The notes below the pieces were generated by a model that made no database searches, had not been told where the DNA came from, and saw only the letters and a program-made list of their open reading frames with translations. DNA of 64,000 nucleotides from Coccinella septempunctata (Eukaryota; Arthropoda; Insecta; Coleoptera; Coccinellidae), in assembly GCF_907165205.1 (NCBI RefSeq), contig NC_058190.1, positions 38,738,116 to 38,802,115 of the forward strand, in the 5' to 3' direction. Position 1 is the stretch's first letter. Every line of letters begins with the position of its first letter. Positions 37,559 through 49,500 of the stretch are shown here, one piece after another. The position numbers were made by a program, and so were the translations under genes.

Positions 37559-40500
37559 GTCGAGCAACGCAAAATGGCGGGCTTCATCAGAAGGAATCTG
37601 CTGACAATCTTCACCATTCTGGGAGTGGTCGGTGGGGGAGCTCTAGGTTTTCTGCTGAGGCAAACTGGACCGGGGCAATGGGACAAGAGATCGGTGATGT
37701 ACCTGGCCTTTCCGGGAGAGATATTCTTGAGGATGTTGAAATGTCTGATAATTCCTTTGTTGGTAACATCGGTAGTAACCGCCATCGGCAGTTTAGACCT
37801 CAGCTTGTCGAAAAAAATCGCCTTTAGGGCGATCGCCTATTATTCGGCGACCACGATTTGTGCGGTGATACTAGGGATAATTCTAGTGACGACCATAAGG
37901 CCTGGAGTGGGACTTAAGCCTTATGAAGACGATAGTGCCCAGCCGAAGATGAGGCATGTGACGACTGAGGACACACTTCTAGATCTGATAAGGTATGTAG
38001 ATGTAGGGAAATAATCGTCCTCCTTTTATTCCATGTCAGCAGCGGGTATGATGTATAAATACATCGTAGCGACACCTGACAGAGAAACGGGAACCAAACC
38101 AATTCAATTTCTTAACTCTCAGAGCGAAGATAGCAGTATGCATCAGAGAATAGATGGGACACTGGCCTTCTATGAGATGAAATAATGTTTGGCGCTTTTC
38201 TATAGCGGATGCGATCCGTACTACAAGCAGCCTAAGGAAACTGTATTATCAACAATACAGGAGTCTGTATTAGCGAGAAAAGGCGCGAAATTTCAAAACC
38301 GTTCGCACTACTGGGTCCGCGAAATATTTAGTTCAAGAAAGCTTGAACTATTTTAAAGGAAAGGATACTGCTAAGGAAATAATATTAATAATTATAATAA
38401 TAATGTTTATTTACATAATAATAATCATTACATACTTACATATTCGTGAAATTTCAATTAAACAAACATTTCCCACAAAGTGAAAATATTATGTACTTTC
38501 AACAAATTCAGAATATTTACAAGAAATATATAAAATTGTTATACATCGAACATTATCAGGTATATAAATAAACAAACATGGTTTTCCCACTAAGTGAAAC
38601 CATCAATATGAATGAACAATTATGAAGTTTCAAAGAATTTAAGTGAAATTACTCACATTAAAAATTCAGAATAATATTTAAAATATATGTACAGGTTTTT
38701 TCAAGTAGACAGACATCTACTTACGTACTTTCAACGAATTCAGAATAATATTTATAAGAAAAATATACAATCGGTATACATTGTACATTGCAGGTATATG
38801 AATAAACAAATATTGTTTTCCCACAAAGTGAAACCATCAATATAAATGAATAATAATTATCTTTTTATGTTTACCTTGACTGTCTGATTCCTCAATTGAC
38901 ATAAGATGAAATTATAAGTTGCTCCAGAGATATGCTAAGAAAGGGTTTGAAATCCACGAGATGAAATAATTTTATTTGCATAAGCTAATCGTTACCTCAG
39001 ACATTTATTTTGGTATTTAAGCTGACTCATCCTAGCATTGCACTCTTTCAACATTGAGTACATTATTTTTTCTTTCGCAGTTAGTTGTGAAATCCTAGTG
39101 TACTGCAACCTCGTCAAAATTGACTTTCTAACCCCTAAAACAAAAAATATTCTATGTAACAATTGATCACCTGGAAATTTGATGAGGAAAATTGATATCC
39201 TTATTTTCAAAAATCAATGAAAAATGAAGAAAATTGTTACTAACCTTTTTGAATTTTTTTCTTATACATCATCAAGTCAGATTGTGGTTCTTGTATGTCC
39301 AGCTTGGTAAAATGTGGATGACACACGTAATATCTATTGTAAATCTGTTCATCGGATAATTCTTGCCAATTTTGTGGATTAATAACTTCTAACCAAGTTT
39401 TAAAAATACTTGGATTGGCTTTGGGGAAACGATGTCTGGCTTACTCGGTCCATACATCCAGGTACACAACAATTGCTCATTTTTATCATTTTTAAAAGGT
39501 ATAAATTAGCTTACAAATCACTAATACCTTCAACGTCCACTAATAATACAACATTTTTTAACAGAAAAGAACGAACTTAACCTCTCAACTTCTGAACTTT
39601 ATTGTTACTGAAGCCATGCTTGAATCGCACCTAGCGGGCCTAGCGGCTGAACAATAAACTAACTGCGAATGTAGCGCCACCAAGCGGTTGCGATCCTCAC
39701 TAAAAACATCAATTGTGGTGGGGGTTAAGAGGTGTCCCATCTATTCTCTGTAATCTGTGGCATCCATATGCTTAAATCACATATTGCAGGTATCGTGTAT
39801 TACGATAATTAAGCAAGGGAAAAAACGCGGAAATTATTGCTTTCATTTATCAATATTGGTTCACAAACGATGAGTCTTTTTAATACCTAATAGTTGTAAA
39901 AGTTTCAAGAAAAGATCTGTTGAATAGGCTAAAAGGGAGTGCGGGAGACTTGACCCATGCTATGGTCAGGAGACATAATCAGTGGTCCAAGTTTCCCGGA
40001 ATAAATATAAAAAATATAGGTACAAAGGTTCAAAAAACTAAAAAACATCTCGGAAATAAGTGAGAGTAACTCTGAAATAGAAATTATGTATTTCATAAGC
40101 TGATACCTCTGATGATGAAAACCTTAACATAGACAATCGTTGATCATTGAAAATTTTTTTCTTTCAATATTTTTCATGATAAACAAACTTATGGTCAAGT
40201 CTCTCTCGCCCCCTGTTCAACTCTCCCATGGTTTAGGGAGACATGAGTCAATTTTCGGTTCCTAAAGAAAGAATTGCTGTACTCAAAATGTTCATCTCAC
40301 CATCACTGTACTATTATTTATTGTTACGTATGTGGGCATGATATCGCAAAAAAATGAGTTGCTACCATTTACAGATACAACTTAAGTGGCTTCAGAGTGA
40401 AAAGGGGTTCAACCCTCCCGGACTCCCCAAACTACTTGTTTTGAAATTTCACAGAGTGTCAAAGATGAAAAGCTAGCCATTCGACTCAGAATTTTTAATA

Positions 40501-43500
40501 AGTCCTAGGATTGTCCCATTTTTCTCTGAATACCAAAGTTCAATGATAATACAATGTCACGCTGATCTACAGAGTGTCTTTGACTTATTATCTTAACAGA
40601 AGATTCCTGAGTTCAAAAGAAACACTTCTTCCCTTTGTCATATTTTCCAACCCGTACCCACTGTAACCACGACTTAAATTTCTCGTAAATAGGAAGCAGA
40701 ATCGCTAAGCTCTCAAAATAAGTAGGTACATTGCAGAGAAAAACTTGGAGAAATAAATTTCAACGCCTCAATAGTTTCTAATAAAATGAAATCTATTTAA
40801 GAGAACAAGAGCTTGATAAAGTAAAAAACGAATATGATAAATGATAACAACAGTTTTTCCTAAAAAAACACATGTGTAACAGGTAATTTAACAAGGACGA
40901 CAAGTAAAGAGAAATTTATGTGGGATTCCTATCAATTTCTGAGCAGAGCATTTTCGATATTACAGTACAGATTTTTTTGTTAACCTACCTAAAGCTGTTC
41001 TCAAGAAGATTCAAGATTCATTCAGTTCAGAAAATATCAACACAAGATATCACACAACTATTATTCGTCAAGGTGATTTGGCATGTATCTGAGGTGCTAT
41101 TTTCATTTCATAAATGACGAAAATAAAACAGAGATTTTATGTGATTGTTGTTACAAATCCGAATTTAATCGGTGTCTATGTTGAATTCGGATTTGTTTCG
41201 TTACATTTTATCTGCGAGGAGTAATTTCGGTGATATAGTTGAGTTTGAGAAAACTGACAATTTCAAACAAAGCTTCATTACTCCCAAAGCAGTCAAAATA
41301 TTTCAAATATATTTTTTGCTAATGAAATTCTGAATTATCAAAATGCAAATGAGTTAGCCTTGAGGCTGTATAACAACCCATTATAGCATGTAAATATTCA
41401 AGCGTATCAAATCAATTTACAGGTGATTATTGAGCTCTAGGTTGAGTAAGTTCACACTTGTCAAAATAGTAAAACAAGAGTTGAGTTATTTAAGTATCCA
41501 CTATATTCTTTCCAAATACTAAAATTCTAATATTTTAGTTGATAGCTATGGTATAGTTCTATATCGTTGAAAAAAACCATTTTGAGGAAATATATGAAAA
41601 ACCTGAGTGAGAAAATTCTCATAATACAATTTGAATGAACTGTTTCCTATAAAAATAGTCAAGCCACTACTCCACAAAGGAGTGTGATAAACAGTGATAT
41701 AGATTTAAAATTTTCCTTACCCAATAATTATTTGAGATTATCTTATATGTGGCAATATAAAGTTTTATTGTTTTTAAAAATATTTCGTGTTTCATGGAAA
41801 TATCAACAACTCTTTTCAAAATATATTTTTTTTTCACTATACAGAAATGTTCAATCCTCGAAATAAGTCGATCGGTTTCAATAGTTAAGAGGACCTTAGT
41901 ATGATTTTTGTACCAAACTTCATCAAGTTACCACCAATAGTTTCGATGAGGTGTTATAGGTTCATTTCAGGAACCAAAGTAGAACTTTTCAACTTTGATT
42001 GTTTAATCAACTTCTAATCAGTGATGTACTTACATCATTGTATACAATGCTTATATCATACAGAAAAAGTATGTATTTCCAATAATCAACTTACAAAATT
42101 TAGAACATATTATATGATTCCCCCAAAAATGAGTTTTTACACCCCCACACGTGTTTCGCTAACTTTCTCTTATTCTCTTATTTAATTTTCTACCTGATCC
42201 AAATTTGAACGAGAAAAAATGTGAAAGGTACAAAATGACGAAATTCCTTCTTCTAGAAATCGGTCAATTCGATTTTCCAACAAACTACCGGTGTTTAATA
42301 AAACCTTGTGGGAGTTTCTACCATATTTGGAATGAAAATGTCTGGAAAGTAGAGGAATATTTGTGCAGAATAGTTTCTCTTCCTGTTTTTTCAACTGAAA
42401 AACATAAAAATAAAATTATAATATGAAGACTAGAAGTATTATACCATCTACTAGGTAAATAACAGGTCCTGAGTTCGACCCTGAAGCTATCCATCTCTTA
42501 GAGATCTTATATGTAATAAGTGTGAATCATGGTAAACTCCTTGTATTATAATGCAATTACCCATTGAATGTGAAATAATTATTATGTTCTGAAGAATCAT
42601 TTCTATTCACGAAAACGAGCCAAACAAATTACGACAACTCTAGGTAGGTACCTATATCTATAAGGTATCACGTACCTACTATTTTTCATATGAGCGACTG
42701 CAAAACTGATAACATAGTCATATAAATTAGCAATTTACTAGGTGGATAGCTTACGTCCAGTTTAATAATCAAACCTAAAGTCCCTTTAATTTTAAAGCTT
42801 CCTTATCCCTACTAAAAATGAGAGTAATGGAAGCTTTAAGCTTAAAGTGACTTTAAATTTGATTATGAAACTGGACGTTAGTTTAAATTATGATGAAGAG
42901 AGGGGATAGTAATTAATGGTAATCCATAAAGATGAATTTTTCACTTAACATCAGTCTTCTCAAACAACTCCTGGTGTTTTATTTTTATTACTCTCATTTC
43001 GAAATAGGATATTTTATGATTCTGATACAATAAAAGATAATAGATTTCATGACTTTTTATTATTTGCTGTTCAAAGGGGTGAAATGATCGGTATAATGTT
43101 TCATTGTTTCGATTCTCGTTTCGTCATTCTATAACATTGTTAGGTGAATCTAAACAACTGAATTTGTAGAAAGTGTACAGTCCAAGGAGCAATGCGCAAA
43201 CATTTTGTGCTCATATATACTAGGGATTTGTGCATGCATATTCTGAAGATAGAAGATTCAACGCGTAATGAAATGAGTTGTTCGTTTTTTAGGTTTAAGT
43301 TGACGGAAAAGTTTAAAAATAATCACAAACCAGGATGTAGTTTATATTTTTGTTGCAACGGAGACTTATTTCTGTAGTGAAAGGATTTGAAAAAATGTTC
43401 ATTACATTTCTGCTTGTTTACTCTTTACTTTTCGCTACAAGTTATAAAGTTCATTCCACCTAAAGCGTTGGTAGCTATTTACTCTCAAGATAAAACTAAT

Positions 43501-46500
43501 AAGTATCACTCCGGTTTCAAATGGAAATAACAAACGAATTCGAAATGATATAATATAATTACGTAACGTTTTTAACGTTTGCTATTGACCCTGGGTTATC
43601 AAGTTTTGACGTTAACGAAGTCTAGAATTGATAAAACATGAATCAGAATTCTGAATGAAAATAGCATCTCACACAGTGGATACACAAAATTTTTTCGCCG
43701 ACGTTGGAAACAAGGTTGAGTTATATTTTGAGTACCAAAAAAAAATAACGAAAATAAGCACAAAAAATCAATTGAGTAGGAAATTGTCAAACTTCCTAAC
43801 GAAGAAGTTGGGCTTAGACCATTACAGAATTTATCAGCGTAGGCATTTTCAAATTGCAATCTAACAATCTAACAATCTAAATTTCCAGGCAGTTTTATAG
43901 CCCAATGAATAAACAGCTTAATGTTACAAACTAATCGACTTCATTACAAGACTGGCGTTCAAATAGGTCTATTTCGATGTTTGAAACATATAGGTTGTTC
44001 CTAAATAAGTGCCACAACTGAAAACTGACAATTCCTTATGAAAATGTACATAGATTTCCACTGTGAATAGCTACTCTTTTTACTTCCCTCTTCCAATTTA
44101 TTGGACGGCCTGTGGAGGTAATTTGAAAAGGAAAAATTGACGAAATGACAGCAAATTCTGAAGCGCTAATGAATTTTTCACAAAAACAGTTCACTGTGTC
44201 AACCACCTTCGAGAAAAATGACCTTTCCCTGAAAATTGCTCTTCATAATCTCCACCAAGATTCCTACCAAATGTATTCGCCTTCAATGTGAACATATTCT
44301 AAGCGCCTATAACATTTAAGAAATTTTTAAGTTCTCATTTCATCATTTGGTAGTTTTTTCTACACTCATTCATTCTGTTACTCCGGATTGAAACGAAATA
44401 AGAAATTGATCAACAGGCCAAGTGTGTGGGATCCATTAGATAAATCAAGAAGTATTGTTATTATCTCATGGTGTGACAAGCTGTCTGCCTCAGTTCCATT
44501 AACGACAATTAATGAAAACATTGACCTAGATACATATGAAACACAAGATGAGAAAATGCTTTCTGCATTAAGTAATACAATTGTAATAAATAACGTGCTC
44601 GATTTCGTAATAACATCGAGGATTTTGTCTCTTTTACAATTACAGTCTTGGTTACTGCTTTTTTTGTCACTCATATAGGAAGGAATCAAATATCAATTAT
44701 ACCACGTGTGTCCAAAAAAATTCGTCGTCAAGTAGGCAATGGAATTTTGAAGGTCCATGTTCAATTCAAATAATCTGAGGCGAAAGGGAAAATTGTTGGA
44801 AATAAATTCATCCGACTTTCGTAATTATCATACATCAAAGACACGAATATTGAATGAGTCAAGGTACCTATTATGTTTTTTGTGCTTTCAATTCTGTGAA
44901 AAAGTTGTACTCATTTCAGTAATGTAAATAAATCACAGTAATTAATAGTCTCAATTTGTTTAATTATCTAGAAATATGTAATTGAAGTGTCCGATACTTG
45001 AAAATCCATAACTTAACTAAAAATAAACAATTACTTATTTACATCGGAACTATTTTCACGTTTTAGAGTTCCTTATCATAATGTTAATCGATCGTGTCTC
45101 TTCTTACAATTTTGATTTGAAATTATCTAGAATTACTTTACGTTACCTCATTCATTATCTGAGGAATATATCAGGTATATTATCACAATGTACCCAGTTT
45201 TCATACGATAATTTGTGATTATATTCATCTTTCTTTACAGAAATGTGTTTCCTCCGAACTTGGTGGGGGCTTGTATAACGCAGGTAAGTTTTGCATTTTT
45301 AATTCATTCGGAATATTTGGTCCATTTCTTCATCAGATTCTATCAACAACTTATTTCTTTCGTACTATACAAATTTCCGCGTACTGTTCAGTTCCATGAA
45401 ATGATTAATTAATTCAATTTAAAAACAAAATGTGAACATCGTTTTATCTCTGAAAGGTACTGAATTAAACAAGTTCAAATACGAATGTAATATAGGTATC
45501 CTTTTCCTTGATAGATAAATGAACTTGCAAATTGAATTAATATCGGTGCGCTTTGAAAGCAAACCATGTTAGGGTGCGATGTCATAACTGGATTTTGAAA
45601 TGGAGAAGAGCCTTTTCATGTTACCGTTAATGGAAATGAATCGGATTCATTTTAAACTTTTGATGTGCCTACTCTTCCTATCGTTTCATTTTATGTGAAA
45701 TGTAGATCATCGAAATATTCAATATAGGTAGATTTATCAATTTGTGAAATACTGCATTTGGTCGACAAACCAACTTTGCAGTGTCAGTAGTAGTAACAAA
45801 CATTTATTGTTTCATCAGTATTCATCAAATTTGCGACCAATGAATACCTCTGAAGGATCTTCGTCTAATTTGGTAACTCTGCTTGAAATTCAAATTGAAT
45901 TCCCAGTATTACCATTTTTGAGGGATTATTGGTTATGATATATTTATGAAAGCTTCATTGGAACATGAAGAGTCGTTGATTATGGAATAAAATATCGGAT
46001 TTATATTATTGATGCTCAGTGGAGATCCTATTCAATTTTTTAATCGTGAATTTCCACTAAACTGGAGACTAGAGAAATAAAAAAAGGTTTCACTGTCATT
46101 TCAATGACCTACAGGCAAACCTGTCTTTGAAATAAGGCATTATTTTTTATTTACATTCAACTCTTTTCAATTTTTCAATGAAATTTTCAAGAACCAAATA
46201 CAACATGTGTAAATTTTCAATGATTCCTCTCGAAATAGTGTCCATTAGTACTATACAGAGTGTTTTTCAAAATCGACCTCCCTTTCAAGCTACAGCCTTT
46301 GGAAGGCGATGACGAGTTGACACTGTTGACAGTTTTTATTTTTTGTTTTACGGGTTCTAAGAAACACTGAGTCATAAAACTATACATAATATGAAGCACT
46401 AAGTAGATGTTACTCACACTATTTTTTAAGATTTCATAACTTTATTATTAGGGGTTGAAAATGACATTACATTATGATTTTTCCTTCAAAAATTGTTTTC

Positions 46501-49500
46501 GTGGGATTGATTTTCTAAAAATTAAATTATGGTTTCCCATTCAATTCTGGAGACAAAAAAGGCTCCTGCAAAATATCTATACAGTCGATACTTTCCTCGG
46601 AATAAATAAAATCTTGAAAGCAGTAAACGATGGTCTATAAGGCATAGAATTGGATCCATGTATTTTAGCGGGATGGAACACTTATACGATGAAATGGAAT
46701 GAACAGTGATTAGAACTGTATCGAAATTGTGCAAGAGACTTTTTTTTTAGAATTGAATGGGAAACCATAAAAGATTTTTATTTCTCGAAAATCTATCCCA
46801 CGAAAACAATTTTCGAAGGAAAAATCATAGGGAGTTGTTAATTTCAGCCCCTAATAATAAAGTTATGAAATCTAAAAAAATTGTGTGAGTAACATCTACT
46901 TAGTGCTTCTTATAAAGTATAGTTTTATGACTCATTGTTTTTTAGAACCCGTGAAAAAATTAAAAACTGTAAACTCTCCATCCCCCTTCCAAGGGCTGTA
47001 TCTTGGAAGGGAGGTTGATTTCGAAAAAAATTTATAGGAACTACCCCTCCATATTTTCATCGAGAAATCATCTCCCTTAGTCCTTCGCATTTGTTGACAG
47101 ACACCCTGTATATATCTACATAAACATAAACAAATCGATCATTCAACATCAATAATATGTTCGCAGACTCAGACGTCACTTCATCCGCCTCAAAACTACA
47201 GCAAAGAATTGGAAGATGCGGGAACAAAATACGACAAGTCCACTTGGTCATTCGACCAGACTGAGGAGAATACAACGAACGTTTTGGGATTGGTCACCTT
47301 CAGTATCGTCTTGGGAATTGCCATAGGAAAACTGGGTTCGAAAGGAAAACCTCTGCTAGACTTTTTCGACGTCCTCAGCGAGGCTATCATGTTGATAACT
47401 AGCTGGGTAATTTGGTGAGTGATAATGAATCAGAATGTAAGGAGAAAATTACCGATACATAATTCGATAAACCGCAGGAAAATTCTGAAAAATGATTGGC
47501 ACACGTGTAAATGTCAATCGGGAATAAATGAAAACCGCATCAACACGATATACAGTCTGAATCAAAAGAAGAAGCACGATAAGATCCCATATTTCAAAAG
47601 GGTGGACTTTCTTTCAGAAAAACTGAAGGTGGTAGTTTGAAAGAAAGTTTAAACTAATAATGCCATCAACTGCATTCCTCTATCTTAAGTCCAATTTTGA
47701 AAATATTATGTGCCTCTTCTTCATCTTCATTGGAATCAGCGAATAACATTTGGCAGTTTTTTTTAATCACCCTTCATATTTCTTCGTGAAATTATGATCC
47801 AATATCAATTGATTTCAGGTTATCACCTCTTGGGGTGTTCTTTTTGGTAGCAGCAAAGATTTTGGAAGAGAAGGACTTCGTGGACCTTATTGGAAGACTT
47901 GGGCTGTACTTCGCAACCGTACTTCTCGGTTTAGCCCTCCATGGTTTCGGTACCCTGTCCATCCTCTACTTCATCGGTACAAGAACCCTGCCTTTCAAAG
48001 TTATCGGACAACTCAGTCAAGTTATCGCTACCGCTTTCGGAACTGCGTCCAGGTGAGTTTATTTTATTATACAGGCTGACTCTGTAGACGATGTCCTGCT
48101 GAAGTTGGGGAATTTTTAGATAATTGGAAGTTAAATGAGACATAAAAAAATTTTAGTTAAATAAACAATTTTAGAATAATTTTTTTTCAGCTCTGCAACC
48201 ATGCCAATCACCATAAGGACTATGGATGAGATGGGTTTAGATCCTCGTATCACAAGATTCGTCATCCCCATTGGTGCAACCATTAACATGGATGGTACTG
48301 CTTTGTATGAGGCTGTAGCAGCGATTTTCATTGCCCAAATAAGAAACATTGACATGAGTTTCGGAAGATTGGTAGCTGTGAGGTGAGCAATTTATGTTGA
48401 AAGTTTAAAGAATAGATAAAAAAGTTTCGTCATGACAAGCATGCCAAATAAAATTTTTTTTCGTGTTTTCGTTAGAAAAATGTTCCCATTTGCTCATTAC
48501 AATATAAAGAATGTTTTTTATGTATGATAGAAGGAGGGATATATACAGGGTGTCCGCGCCATGAGTCAGCGGTCCAAATTTGAATCAATTACATAAAATA
48601 TCCGTAGTCCTTTATGTAAGTACCTCAAACTGTCAAAATATTAATAAAAAGTCAAATTTCTCGAAAACCGTTGAGAATTCAGATATAGTTGTGTTATCAA
48701 ACTTATATCCAAATTAAACAAGGATTCCCTTTAAAATAACGAAGTTGATAACTGTGCAAAAAAAACGAAACACTTTGTAGAGTTCTGAATAATTTTAGGA
48801 GATGTTTTACTTGAAAAAAGGAAAGTTATATTTCAAACTCTTTTTTGTAAAGTTAATAGAGTAATCGACCGCTGCCCGATGGCGCGGACACCCTGTATAA
48901 ACTCACTTTTAAGTATAATGTTTGTTTTAACCGAATCGAATAGACATTAATGCTTTGTGAGTAACAGTTTTTATTTGATAAAAGGGACATTCTGTTATTA
49001 TATTGTAGTGTAAATTCATTTTTTTTTGTAGCAAAAATGCACACTCGTTTTAGAAGTAGAATTCTTATTTTTATTTCTTGTTAATTTTCGAAGGGAATAT
49101 TTTTAGTTTCCAATTCAGGATTCCGACATATCGTTCGGAACTGTAAACATCCCGCACCGTTTTTATTTCATTTTCAGTTCTGAAAAACGATGTCGCGCCG
49201 TATAACACATCCTGATTTGAGAGATAACCGAGTTTTTGTTCGCCAGTACCGATAAGCAGAAATCAAGACGGCTTCATCGACGCAAATTTTACCGATTTTC
49301 GACATCACACTTTTAGTTTATACACCTCCCCGGTGGGTATAGAAGCAGATGTTCCTCCGTAGGTTAATAAATTCGATATATTATGCTGCCAGTGCATATT
49401 CCGAGATTTTGTTGATAGCCGTTACGTTGAGCCTTTCAGTTCTTTTGTTTTTCCCGTTATTGGAAGAGTAATTTTGTTTTTCTTGGAAGTTTTCTTTTTT

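Larger units (their letters stand above)
37993..45240 (+). other. EAAT: Transporter intron 2 (after start exon)
   Basis: 7.25-kb intron, donor AG|GTATGT, acceptor CTTTACAG|AAATG. It contains the THAP-type element (38141-39755), a family B fragment at 40568, a short hairpin at 41152-41191 and a small MITE at 42751. The remaining roughly 4 kb is AT-rich with no gene recognised. Confidence 0.8.

Noticed and set aside
38380..38900. CRISPR-like repeats in AT-rich blocks
   Set aside because: Degenerate direct repeats of two copies with uneven spacing in an insect intron; not a CRISPR array.
42440..42510. tRNA-like B box (GAGTTCGACCC) near 42472
   Set aside because: No cloverleaf or convincing A box could be formed; perhaps a very old SINE piece, but not supportable.
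44388..44678. Plus-strand 96-codon frame as a gene
   Set aside because: Mirror of an open minus-strand frame, no homologue recognised; kept only as a finding.
47095..47113. ACACCCTGTATATA just before transporter exon 3 as a complete MITE end pair
   Set aside because: No partner with matching inner sequence nearby; counted only as a solo end.
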